From contig NZ_FRAM01000002.1 of NCBI RefSeq assembly GCF_900142325.1, positions 744,001-808,000 on the forward strand: DNA of 64,000 bases, read 5' to 3'. The stretch comes from Epilithonimonas mollis. Its GTDB lineage: Bacteria; Bacteroidota; Bacteroidia; Flavobacteriales; Weeksellaceae. Below are positions 34,359-43,284 of the stretch, piece after piece. How positions within the stretch are numbered: position 1 is the stretch's first letter; every line of letters begins with the position of its first letter. Both the position numbers and the translations under genes were made by a program. Under the pieces are notes generated by a model. The model ran no database searches. It was given only the letters and a program-made list of their open reading frames with translations, and was not told the origin of the DNA.

Positions 34359-35909
34359 ATGAAACAATTAAAATATATAAAAGTTGCTTTTCTCTTTAGT
34401 GCTATAGCTTTATCAAGCTGTGATAGCAAATTGGATGAACCTATGGAACTGGATGCTGGAAGTAGTTATGACTATACTAGTGCTGAAGGAGCAAAGAGTG
34501 CAGTTATGGGAGCATATGCAACATTAAGCGGACAGAAACTAAATGATAAAGGAGAGTTGGTAGATACGGGCGTAGCTTGGGAATCCATTCCATTAATCTC
34601 TGTGCGTGGAGATGATGTTAACTCCGGAGGTAAAGGAGATCAGGCGCCTTTTGGTGATACAGATAATTTTTCCTATGATCGTAGCTACTGGATGTACAAT
34701 TCTCTTTGGGAACAATTCTACCAGAAAGTAGTTCAGGTTACAGCACAGATCGAACAATTAGAAAAGTTTAGGGCAGGTGGTGTTAATTCTAAACTGATAG
34801 ACCAATATATTGGAGAATGTAAAACTCTCAGGGCTTTTTACACTTTAGAGATTTCTAGAGTATGGGGTAAAGTTATTGTCATGGAAGTTTTGGATCAGAG
34901 CCAGGTTACACTCAAAACAAAAGATGATGTAATGAAATGGGTTTCTTCTCAGATGGATGAATCAATACCTAATCTTCTTGATATGAGACCAAATCAGCGT
35001 ACTGATATCAAAGGTGGTATAACAAAATATACAGCCTTGGCAATTAAAGCTATGGCTAACCTTGAACTTAAAAATTATCAGGGTGTTGCTGACGCTACCG
35101 GCGAAATAATGAGATCTGGAAAGTTCACGCTGTTCGGTGACTATTACGGACTGTTTAAAACCCCAGGTAAACTGGCTGATGAAAACCTGCTAGAAATTCA
35201 ATATTCCGATTTTGGTACTGCAACGGGAAATAATGTTAAACACCTTTGGGACTTCTATGGACCGACAAGTTGGACACCTTCTGTAACTAGTGCAGGTGCT
35301 GGCTGGGGGTTCTATGAGCCAAGTTTGAAGTATATAAAATTCATGCTTAACAGAAATGAACAAAAAAGATTGGTTACCAATGTTTTATTCACGCCGGATG
35401 GAATCAATAAAATAAAAGAAGATCCAAACTTTTCTACATTACCATCTTGGGTTTCCAACGTAACACCTGATAATGATCAGATAAATAATTCTGCAAGAGC
35501 TTTGTTTTTTAGTGGGAAACATTATTTGCCATCCAATCAATTAATTCCTGGAAGACTAAGCTATGGCAGTAACAAAAACTATATCATTACAAGATATGCA
35601 GAAATATTGTTGATGTATGCGGAAGCTGTTGCAAGAGGAGCCAGTCCAACTGCAGGATCTGCCGTTGATGCTGTTAATAAAGTTAGAGAAAGAGCGAATC
35701 TGGGTCTGCTAACTTCCGTTACTGCCGATCAGGTTATGGACGAAAAATATGCTGAACTAGGTATGGAATGGGGAATCCGCTATTTTGACATGGTAAGATT
35801 AGGAAATACCGCAGCATTAAGTTATGATGGCAGAACTTTCACTATGGACAAACAGTTCCTGCCTTATCCACTAGCTCAGTTAGAAAGGATACAATCTTTA
35901 GATAAATAA
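34359..35909 (+). CDS. SusD/RagB-type surface glycan-binding lipoprotein
   Basis: A 516-residue lipoprotein that forms the lid on the SusC channel. The lipobox is LSSC with Cys at 22. The N-terminal SusD-like region carries tetratricopeptide-like helices, including the GECKTLRAFYTLEISRVWG helix pair, and the C-terminal domain has TRYAEILLMYAEAVARG and the closing AELGMEWGIRYFDMVRLG stretch typical of RagB/SusD. Twenty bases separate it from susC. The ligand cannot be deduced from SusD itself. Confidence 0.95.
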   Translation: MKQLKYIKVAFLFSAIALSSCDSKLDEPMELDAGSSYDYTSAEGAKSAVMGAYATLSGQKLNDKGELVDTGVAWESIPLISVRGDDVNSGGKGDQAPFGDTDNFSYDRSYWMYNSLWEQFYQKVVQVTAQIEQLEKFRAGGVNSKLIDQYIGECKTLRAFYTLEISRVWGKVIVMEVLDQSQVTLKTKDDVMKWVSSQMDESIPNLLDMRPNQRTDIKGGITKYTALAIKAMANLELKNYQGVADATGEIMRSGKFTLFGDYYGLFKTPGKLADENLLEIQYSDFGTATGNNVKHLWDFYGPTSWTPSVTSAGAGWGFYEPSLKYIKFMLNRNEQKRLVTNVLFTPDGINKIKEDPNFSTLPSWVSNVTPDNDQINNSARALFFSGKHYLPSNQLIPGRLSYGSNKNYIITRYAEILLMYAEAVARGASPTAGSAVDAVNKVRERANLGLLTSVTADQVMDEKYAELGMEWGIRYFDMVRLGNTAALSYDGRTFTMDKQFLPYPLAQLERIQSLDK

Positions 35910-35929
35910 TAACTTTTGATTTTACTAAA

Positions 35930-36994
35930 ATGAAAAATATAATAAAACTAACCTTTGCTGCAATTTCGGTATTTGCATTATCGGCTTGCTCAGAAGGATA
36001 TATTGATGATATCAGTCAAGTTGCTCAAGGAGAGGATAAAACAGCTCCGGTTGTAGAAATCTTAAGTCCAACGGGAAATATTTTTATTCCATCCACAGCG
36101 TCTGGAGCTAATTTAAATTTTCAATTTAAAGTTTCTGATGATATAGAAATTGGAAATGTTGAGTTATTTTTAGACGGGGCCAAACTTGCTAGCTATAACA
36201 CATTTATTGATTACAGGAATTTGAATAGTAGTTTTAGCTATAATAATCTTGGTTTGGGAGATCACACATTCATCGTCAATGCGAAAGATTTGACGGGTAA
36301 AACTTCTACAAAATCATTCACTTTCAATATTGATAAATATAATAAATTGCTTAATAGCGAGACATTGTATATGCCTTTTTCTTCGGGTAATGTGTTTACT
36401 GATCTTATAAGTACAAACAATCCTACAATTGTTGGAAGTCCGACAACTGTGTCAGGCGGACATTCTGGATCAGCGTATAAGGGTGCAACTGATTCATATC
36501 TGACCTATCCGATTGATAACTTATTCGGTTCAAAAGAATTGACTACATCTTTTTGGTATAAGGTTGACGCTACTCAGGAAAGAGCCGGAATTATTGTTGT
36601 AGGAGATCCTACAGAAACAAATAATGATGATGGAAGAAAAAAAGGATTCCGTTTATTCAGAGAAGGAGGTAATAAGACTGTAAAATTGAATGTTGGCGTA
36701 GGTACAGGCGAATCTTGGAATGATGGTTTTGACCTAGGAACTACAACAGGTTGGGTACATATTGCCGTTACCATTTCAGAGACTGAATCAAAAATTTATT
36801 TAAATGGTGCGCTCCAAAGAACAGCGACACTTTCATCTCCGATTAGTTTTGCTAATTGTAAAAATGTAAGTATTGGCTCTGGTGCACCTACATTCTCATA
36901 CTGGGATCATAAAGCTGATACTAGTATGATTGATGAGTTACGATTCTTTAACAAGGCATTGACTCCATCAGAGATTCAAACTATAATGCAATAA
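35930..36994 (+). CDS. LamG-domain surface lipoprotein (glycan-binding candidate)
   Basis: A 354-residue lipoprotein (lipobox LSAC, Cys at 20). Residues 35-135 look like an Ig/cadherin-type beta domain (APVVEILSPTGN, ending TFNID). Residues 145-354 form a LamG-like concanavalin sandwich: LTTSFWYKVDA, WVHIAVTISETESKIYLNG and a final IDELRFFNKALTPSEI. It occupies the position of SusE/SusF-type surface binding proteins, so I infer that it binds the target polysaccharide on the cell surface. It has no catalytic signature. Confidence 0.83.
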   Translation: MKNIIKLTFAAISVFALSACSEGYIDDISQVAQGEDKTAPVVEILSPTGNIFIPSTASGANLNFQFKVSDDIEIGNVELFLDGAKLASYNTFIDYRNLNSSFSYNNLGLGDHTFIVNAKDLTGKTSTKSFTFNIDKYNKLLNSETLYMPFSSGNVFTDLISTNNPTIVGSPTTVSGGHSGSAYKGATDSYLTYPIDNLFGSKELTTSFWYKVDATQERAGIIVVGDPTETNNDDGRKKGFRLFREGGNKTVKLNVGVGTGESWNDGFDLGTTTGWVHIAVTISETESKIYLNGALQRTATLSSPISFANCKNVSIGSGAPTFSYWDHKADTSMIDELRFFNKALTPSEIQTIMQ

Positions 36995-37026
36995 AAATAC
37001 TTATCTTAGCATTATAATAACTATTG

Positions 37027-37060
37027 AAAACACTTTATGAACGGGTCATAAAGTGTTTTT
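37027..37060 (+). terminator. Hairpin inside the glucan operon (terminator or attenuator)
   Basis: A 14-bp perfect stem (AAAACACTTTATGA and its complement) with a five-base ACGGG loop and a short T-run lies 32 bases after the LamG gene and 18 bases before the first glucanase gene. It could lower expression of the downstream enzymes or protect the upstream mRNA end. Confidence 0.75.
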
Positions 37061-37077
37061 CATAAAAAACAAAATCA

Positions 37078-38481
37078 ATGTTTAAAAAAGTTTTTTCCAA
37101 GATTACAATTTTAGCATCTGCAGTTTTATTTTATAGTTGTTCCAGCTCCAGCGATTGGGATGTGAATAATTCCTCTGTCGGAACACCTCAGAATCCTGCG
37201 ACAGTTTATACAGATGCTCAGATTATAGAAATGGCTCAGAAAGATGCTTTAAAGTACTTCTGGGATTTTGCACAGACCAATTCCAAGCTGGCAAGAGAGA
37301 GATATCATACAGACAACCCTGGACAGGATGCCAATGTGGTGACCACTGGAGGCTCAGGATTTGGATTGATGACGATTTTAACAGGAATCAAGAATGGTTA
37401 CATTCCTCAGCAGGAAGCCGTTACCAGATTAACGACTGCTCTTGATTTTCTCAAAACAGCCAATCGCTTTCACGGAGCTTGGCCGCATTGGATCAACGGA
37501 ACCAATGGTTCGGTTATACCTTTTGGACAGATTGATAATGGCGGAGATTTGGTAGAAACCGCTTTTCTTGCTCAGGGTTTAATCTGTGTACGCGAATATT
37601 TCAAAAATTCTACCAATGCATCAGAATTAGCATTGTCTCAAAAAGCAGATGAACTTTGGAAAGGCATCGAATGGAACTGGTACACAAAAAATCCAGCAGC
37701 TCCTAACACGCTAACTTGGCATTGGTCGCCCAATTACGAATGGCAGCTTAATCATCAGCTTCAGGGATACGATGAAACATTGATAACCTATGTTTTGGCA
37801 GCCGCATCCCCAACCTTCCCGATAGAAAAAGTAGTTTATCAAAATGGCTGGGCTAGAAATGGCGCCATCAAGACTTCTGGCTCTCAATTCGGAATTCCTT
37901 TGGTGGTCAATCATAATGGAGCAACAGGAACAGTAGGGCCAATGTTTTGGGCACATTATTCATTTTTGGGATTAGATCCCAGAGGTTTGACAGATGAGTA
38001 TGTCAATTATGGTGATGTTACGGCAAATCACGCTAAAATTATGTACGAATATTGTGTTCGAAATCCAAAATCCTGGCAAGGTTATAATTCAAAAAGCTGG
38101 GGACTTACCGCCAGCTACTCAAGAAATCAGGATGGAACAACTGGTTACTCAGCGCATCAGCCCAATAATGATTTAGGAATTATTTCACCGACTGCCGCTA
38201 TTTCAGATATGCCATATACACCAACAGAAAGTATGAATTTCCTGAGATTTCTTTACAATGAAAATTATTCAAAATACATAGGCGTTGCTGGACCTTATGA
38301 TGCCTATTCTATTCAGTATAATTGGGTTACGCTAAGATATTTGGCAATAGATCAAGGTACCATTGCGCCAATGATAGAAAACCATAAAAATCAATTCCTT
38401 TGGAATCTCTTTATGAATGCTCCGGATGTGAGACAAGGTTTATTAAAACTAGGTTTCCACTCTTCAATTCACGGATTCTAG
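37078..38481 (+). CDS. Glucoamylase-fold glycoside hydrolase, GH144-like, lipoprotein (copy 1)
   Basis: A 467-residue lipoprotein (lipobox FYSC, Cys at 21, then a Ser-rich linker) with an (alpha/alpha)6-barrel glycoamylase domain from about residue 50 to the end. Diagnostic segments are LKYFWDFAQ, TGGSGFGLMTI, FHGAWPHWING, NGGDLVETAFL, HWSPNYEW and RYLAIDQGTIAPMIE. This family (Pfam glycoamylase) contains GH144 endo-beta-1,2-glucanases, and the length and order of motifs fit that family well. Predicted action is cleavage of beta-1,2-glucan at the cell surface. A closely related paralogue follows directly. Confidence 0.85.
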   Translation: MFKKVFSKITILASAVLFYSCSSSSDWDVNNSSVGTPQNPATVYTDAQIIEMAQKDALKYFWDFAQTNSKLARERYHTDNPGQDANVVTTGGSGFGLMTILTGIKNGYIPQQEAVTRLTTALDFLKTANRFHGAWPHWINGTNGSVIPFGQIDNGGDLVETAFLAQGLICVREYFKNSTNASELALSQKADELWKGIEWNWYTKNPAAPNTLTWHWSPNYEWQLNHQLQGYDETLITYVLAAASPTFPIEKVVYQNGWARNGAIKTSGSQFGIPLVVNHNGATGTVGPMFWAHYSFLGLDPRGLTDEYVNYGDVTANHAKIMYEYCVRNPKSWQGYNSKSWGLTASYSRNQDGTTGYSAHQPNNDLGIISPTAAISDMPYTPTESMNFLRFLYNENYSKYIGVAGPYDAYSIQYNWVTLRYLAIDQGTIAPMIENHKNQFLWNLFMNAPDVRQGLLKLGFHSSIHGF

Positions 38482-38500
38482 ATATTAAAAAATAAAAAAA

Positions 38501-39886
38501 ATGAAAAATTTCCTCGCAATATCTATCTTATCAATCACAGCATTGGTTTCATGTCAAAACGTACAATCTGCAAAATCCAGTAAAGCTAATTCAGCATCAA
38601 TCAATCTTTCAGATAACCAATTGATGGACAAAGTCCAAAGCGATGCTCTCAGATATTTCTGGGATTTTGCCGAGCCCCATTCTTTTTTGGGAAGAGAGCG
38701 TTATCACGAGGATGATATCTATCCAGACAATGACAAACATGTTGTTACCACTGGTGGTTCCGGATTTGGCTTAATGACCATTTTGGTTGGCGTAGATAGA
38801 AAATTCATCCCCAGAAAAGAAGCTGTAAAAAGACTGACACATATTGCCGATTTTTTGGAAAAAGCAGACCGTTTTCATGGTGCTTGGCCACATTGGATCA
38901 ACGGAGAAACGGGTAAAGTCGTTCCTTTTGGCAAGAAAGATAACGGTGGAGATTTGGTAGAGACCGCATTTTTGGTTCAGGGAATCATCTGCGTTCGGGA
39001 ATATTTCAAAAACGGTAACGAAGAAGAAAAACAACTTGCTGCCAAGATGGATAAACTATGGAAAGGCGTGGAGTGGAACTGGTACACCAAAGGCGGACAA
39101 AAAGTGCTTTACTGGCATTGGTCGCCCACTTACGCCTGGGAGATGAATTTTCCGTTGGAAGGCTATAATGAATGTCTTATTACTTATGTAATGGCAGCTT
39201 CGTCACCGGATTATTCCATAGATTATGATACCTATAACAAAGGTTGGACAAGAAACGGAACCTATACTACAGATCGTACGAAATATGGACTTCCGCTTTT
39301 CGTAAAACATAATTATGCAGAAGAGTTTGGGGGGCCATTGTTCTGGTCACAGTATTCATATTTGGGTTTGGATCCAAGAGATTTATCGGATAAATATGTC
39401 AAAAGCTATTGGGATCTGAACAGAAATCACGTTTTAATAGACTACAAATATTGTTTGGAAAATCCATATAAATTCAAAGGTTATTCGGATAAATATTGGG
39501 GACTTACCGCAGGTTATACCAGAAATAAAGACGGCTCTGTTGGCTATGCAGCACACCAGCCTATGAAAGAAGACTTCGGCGTTATCACACCCACAGCTGC
39601 ACTCAGTTCAATGCCTTACACACCAAAAGAATCGCTTGCTTTTCTGAGATTCCTTTACACGGAAAAACAAAATTTCATTGGGCAGGCCGGGCCTTATGAC
39701 GCTACATCAATTAATTATAACGATTGGTTCACGCCAAGATATCTGGCTATAGATCAGGGAACAATTACGCCAATGATTGAGAATTATCGCACAGGTTTGC
39801 TTTGGAATCTTTTTATGAATGCACCAGAAATCAGAACCGGACTCAAAAAAATAGGATTCAAATCAGCGAAACATCATATAGATTAA
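38501..39886 (+). CDS. Glucoamylase-fold glycoside hydrolase, GH144-like, lipoprotein (copy 2)
   Basis: A 461-residue paralogue of the preceding enzyme with the same motif series (LRYFWDFAE, TGGSGFGLMTI, FHGAWPHWING, NGGDLVETAFL, HWSPTYAW, RYLAIDQGTITPMIE). The lipobox LVSC (Cys at 19) again predicts lipid anchoring. Differences cluster in loops: this copy has a longer RERYHEDDIYPDND insert and lacks the Ser-rich linker. Tandem duplication with retention suggests two roles, for instance endo- and exo-acting enzymes or different chain lengths. GH144 includes both modes, so specificity needs enzymology. Confidence 0.85.
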   Translation: MKNFLAISILSITALVSCQNVQSAKSSKANSASINLSDNQLMDKVQSDALRYFWDFAEPHSFLGRERYHEDDIYPDNDKHVVTTGGSGFGLMTILVGVDRKFIPRKEAVKRLTHIADFLEKADRFHGAWPHWINGETGKVVPFGKKDNGGDLVETAFLVQGIICVREYFKNGNEEEKQLAAKMDKLWKGVEWNWYTKGGQKVLYWHWSPTYAWEMNFPLEGYNECLITYVMAASSPDYSIDYDTYNKGWTRNGTYTTDRTKYGLPLFVKHNYAEEFGGPLFWSQYSYLGLDPRDLSDKYVKSYWDLNRNHVLIDYKYCLENPYKFKGYSDKYWGLTAGYTRNKDGSVGYAAHQPMKEDFGVITPTAALSSMPYTPKESLAFLRFLYTEKQNFIGQAGPYDATSINYNDWFTPRYLAIDQGTITPMIENYRTGLLWNLFMNAPEIRTGLKKIGFKSAKHHID

Positions 39887-40111
39887 TAAAAAGTATTATC
39901 TTTAGCGGGTAATAGTTATTGTCTCATTTTGATTAATTAAGAAATTGGTAGCCGGGAACCTGCTCTTCGCTCATACTCCTCGCAAGCCCGCCTGTCCTGA
40001 GCCTGTCGAAGCGCTTGCTGTGGGGTAACCGCTGCGATCAGGGCTAGGGATTTGACATAAAATAAAATTCGGACTAAGTCACTCGGTTCGTCATTTAAAA
40101 GTACTCAACAG
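39887..40111. repeat. GC-rich intergenic insert within the glucan locus
   Basis: From about 39950 to 40050 this gap is far richer in G and C than its surroundings and contains a copy of the CTGAGC..GTCGAAG dispersed repeat at 39994-40013, plus GGGGTAACCGCTGCGATCAG. No reading frame looks coding. It separates the second glucanase from the hydrolase gene. Confidence 0.55.
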
Positions 40112-40819
40112 ATGAACTTAAAAATAAAATTACTGCCATTGTTGTTCCTCGGATTGGCATCTGTGGTAAGCGCTCAGGAAATAAAATCAGAGTTTAATAA
40201 AGAAGTAAAGATTCAGAAAAAGCTTTCTTATATTCTGGACATCCCGAAAGATTCCAAATCAAAATTACCTTTGGTCGTTTTTCTTCATGGCTCAGGTGAG
40301 CGCGGCAATAATCTTGAAATGGTAAAAGCGCACAGTCCGTTCACCTATAAAAATCTTATTAAAGAACCTGTCGCCATTTTGGCACCTCAATGCCCGGCAG
40401 ACTCCTGGTGGGATACAGATGCCATATATTTCCTGGTCAAAGAAATATCCGAAAAATACAACATCGATAAACAAAGAATCTATCTCACAGGTCTTTCTAT
40501 GGGTGGCTGGGGAACGTTGAAGTTGGCTGGTGAGCATCCGGAAATGTTTGCAGCAGTTGCCGCTGTCTGTGCTCCAACAGATAGAGTAATGCAAGCGAAT
40601 ATCCATCAATACAAGAATTTAAATATTAAGCTATTCCACGGAGGAATGGATGATGTCGTTCTTCCGGAAAACGCGTTCAATTTTTACCAGAAACTACATC
40701 CTATTAATCCAAAAGCAGAATTGACCATATTCCCAAATGATAATCATAATTCCTGGGACTCGACTTACTCGGATCCGAAATTATATGAGTGGATGTTATC
40801 TCAAAAAATAAAATCTTAA
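40112..40819 (+). CDS. Secreted alpha/beta-hydrolase (esterase-like)
   Basis: A 235-residue exported hydrolase. A signal peptide ends at VSAQ (residue 22). The fold is alpha/beta with an oxyanion HGSGERG turn, nucleophile S129 (GLSMGG), acid D180 (HGGMDD) and H212 (NDNHNSW). It resembles the dienelactone-hydrolase / phospholipase-carboxylesterase and PHB-depolymerase-like groups often seen in Bacteroidota polysaccharide loci. In this context it may remove acyl substituents from the glycan before or after cleavage, which is inference. It lies between the glucanases and the GH3 enzyme, on the same strand. Confidence 0.85.
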   Translation: MNLKIKLLPLLFLGLASVVSAQEIKSEFNKEVKIQKKLSYILDIPKDSKSKLPLVVFLHGSGERGNNLEMVKAHSPFTYKNLIKEPVAILAPQCPADSWWDTDAIYFLVKEISEKYNIDKQRIYLTGLSMGGWGTLKLAGEHPEMFAAVAAVCAPTDRVMQANIHQYKNLNIKLFHGGMDDVVLPENAFNFYQKLHPINPKAELTIFPNDNHNSWDSTYSDPKLYEWMLSQKIKS

Positions 40820-40878
40820 AAATAAAGTAGCATATAAAATCAATGGATTTTATATTGCCTAATAATAAAAAATAGTAT

Positions 40879-43206
40879 ATGAAAAAGTTTGTAATCTTTG
40901 CTGCATTAGCACTTTCGCCCTATTTTATGGCACAGGATATCGTGTCAAAGCCTGTTCAGTCTTTTCAGTCTGCTCAGTATCAGTCTAAGAAAAAGGCGTT
41001 TGTGGATAATCTGCTTTCCAAAATGACTTTGGATGAGAAAATAGGCCAGCTCAATCTTCCGGGAGCAAGTGATTTTACAACAGGTCAGGCTCAGAGTTCG
41101 GACATCGGAAAAAAAATAGAACAAGGTCTTGTTGGTGGATTATTTAATATCAAAGGTGTAGATAAAATCCGCGATGTGCAGAAAGTTGCTGTAGAGAAAA
41201 GCCGTCTTAAAATCCCGATGATTTTCGGGATGGATGTGATTCACGGTTACGAAACAACTTTCCCGATTCCTTTGGGATTGGCAGCATCCTGGGATATGAA
41301 TCTTGTTCAGAGATCTGCTCAGATTGCTGCACAGGAATCAACAGCGGACGGCATCAACTGGACTTTTTCGCCAATGGTGGATATTTCCAGAGACCCGAGA
41401 TGGGGTAGAGTAGCAGAAGGTTCCGGCGAAGATCCTTATCTTGGAAGTGAGATCGCTAAAGCAATGGTTTATGGGTACCAGGGAAAAGATCTGATGGATA
41501 AAAATACAATGCTGGCGTGTGTTAAGCATTTTGCACTTTACGGAGCTCCGGAAGGTGGCAGGGATTATAACACGGTTGATATGAGCCACGTTCAGATGTA
41601 CAATACCTATTTTCCGCCTTACAAAGCAGCTGTAGAAGCAGGTGCCGGTTCCGTAATGGCCTCTTTCAATGAAGTGGACGGAATCCCTGCAACAGGAAAC
41701 AGATGGCTGATGACAGATGTGCTGAGGAAACAGTGGAATTTTAAAGGTTTCGTGGTAACAGATTACACAGGAATCAATGAAATGATCGACCACGGAATGG
41801 GAGATTTGCAACAGGTTTCCGCATTAGCAATGAACGCCGGAATCGATATGGATATGGTGGGCGAGGGTTTTCTTAAAACATTAAAACAATCCATTTCCGA
41901 AGGGAAAGTTAAAGAACAGACGGTTAATGATGCCGCCAGAAGAATCCTGGAAGCAAAATATGATTTGGGACTTTTCGATGATCCTTATAAATATACGGAT
42001 TCTAAAAGAGCTCAGAAAGAAGTTTTCAGTCCTAAGCATCTGGAAGCAGCAAAAACCATTGCTTCCAACTCAATGGTGCTGATGAAAAATGACAAACAGA
42101 TTCTTCCGCTCAAAAAATCCGGAACTGTTGCGGTAATTGGCCCATTGGCTGATAATGCCATGAATATGACCGGAACCTGGAGTGTGGCTGCTAAGCATGC
42201 CAACTCTATCTCATTATTGAGAGGTCTTAAAGAAACAGTAGGTAAAGATGTTAACTTTATTTATGCAAAAGGCAGCAACGTTTATGAATCTGAAGAAATG
42301 GAAAAACGGGCGGCAATGTTTAACAAAACTACTGACAGAGACAGCCGTCCTGCCGACCAGATAAAAAAAGAAGCATTAGATGTTGCCGGAAAAGCTGATG
42401 TTATTGTTCTGGCAATTGGTGAAAGCGCGGAAATGAGCGGTGAATCCAGCTCCAGAACAGATATCACAATTCCGGAAACGCAGAGAGAATTGCTAAGAGA
42501 ACTTAAAAAGACAGGTAAACCGATTGTTTTGGTATTGTTTACGGGACGTGCTTTGGTTCTTAATGAAGAAAGAGAACTGGCAGATGCTATCCTGAATGTC
42601 TGGTTCCCGGGAAGTATGGCTGGTTATGCAATCTCTGATGTGCTTTACGGCAAAGTCAATCCTTCGGGAAAACTTCCGATGACATTTCCTAGAAGTGTAG
42701 GTCAGGTTCCGATTTATTACAATGCGAAAAATACAGGTCGCCCTCTGAGTGCTGAAAACACGGATAAATGTAACTTTGAAAAATTCCGTTCCAATTACCT
42801 GGATGAATGTAATACACCACTTTATCCGTTCGGTTATGGGTTGAGTTACACTAGTTTTGGATATTCTGATGTTTCAGTTAGTAATGCAAAACCGACCGGA
42901 AATACCTCTATTGACGCCTCTGTTACCCTCACAAACAATGGGAAATATGATGGAGCAGAGGTAGTTCAGCTCTATATCAGAGATCTTGTGGGAAGTAATA
43001 CAAGGCCGATCAAGGAACTGAAAGGTTTCCAAAAGATTTATCTGAAAACTGGTGAAAGTAAAAAAGTAACATTCAGTATATCTCCGGAAGATCTTAAGTT
43101 TTATAACAATGAACTTAAATATGATTGGGAAGCCGGTGATTTTGATATCATGATCGGAACCAATTCCAGTGAGGTGAAAACGACCAGAATCAACTGGAGT
43201 AAGTAG
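40879..43206 (+). CDS. GH3 family beta-glucosidase (BglX-like)
   Basis: A 775-residue exported exo-glucosidase. After the signal peptide (cleavage near YFMAQ) come the GH3 N-terminal barrel with the KIGQLN start, RDPRWGR and KHF motifs and the nucleophile D295 (VVTDYTG), the GH3 C-terminal sandwich (VLMKNDKQILPL, IAVIGP-like strand), and a C-terminal Fn3-like domain (about 680-770, LKGFQKIYLKTGES). It should release glucose from the oligosaccharides produced by the two upstream enzymes, in the periplasm. Its closest functional class includes enzymes acting on beta-1,2- and beta-1,3-glucosides; linkage preference is not certain. Confidence 0.93.
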   Translation: MKKFVIFAALALSPYFMAQDIVSKPVQSFQSAQYQSKKKAFVDNLLSKMTLDEKIGQLNLPGASDFTTGQAQSSDIGKKIEQGLVGGLFNIKGVDKIRDVQKVAVEKSRLKIPMIFGMDVIHGYETTFPIPLGLAASWDMNLVQRSAQIAAQESTADGINWTFSPMVDISRDPRWGRVAEGSGEDPYLGSEIAKAMVYGYQGKDLMDKNTMLACVKHFALYGAPEGGRDYNTVDMSHVQMYNTYFPPYKAAVEAGAGSVMASFNEVDGIPATGNRWLMTDVLRKQWNFKGFVVTDYTGINEMIDHGMGDLQQVSALAMNAGIDMDMVGEGFLKTLKQSISEGKVKEQTVNDAARRILEAKYDLGLFDDPYKYTDSKRAQKEVFSPKHLEAAKTIASNSMVLMKNDKQILPLKKSGTVAVIGPLADNAMNMTGTWSVAAKHANSISLLRGLKETVGKDVNFIYAKGSNVYESEEMEKRAAMFNKTTDRDSRPADQIKKEALDVAGKADVIVLAIGESAEMSGESSSRTDITIPETQRELLRELKKTGKPIVLVLFTGRALVLNEERELADAILNVWFPGSMAGYAISDVLYGKVNPSGKLPMTFPRSVGQVPIYYNAKNTGRPLSAENTDKCNFEKFRSNYLDECNTPLYPFGYGLSYTSFGYSDVSVSNAKPTGNTSIDASVTLTNNGKYDGAEVVQLYIRDLVGSNTRPIKELKGFQKIYLKTGESKKVTFSISPEDLKFYNNELKYDWEAGDFDIMIGTNSSEVKTTRINWSK

Positions 43207-43228
43207 TTTATTCTAAACTTATAAAACT

Positions 43229-43262
43229 AAAAAAGCCTTTCAAAATTTTGAAAGGCTTTTTT
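43229..43262. terminator. Bidirectional terminator ending the glucan locus
   Basis: AAAAGCCTTTCAAAA and its exact complement form a 30-base perfect palindrome flanked by A and T runs. It lies between the convergent GH3 and sugar-dehydrogenase genes. Confidence 0.85.
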
Positions 43263-43284
43263 AATAACTTATTTTATAGTTAAG

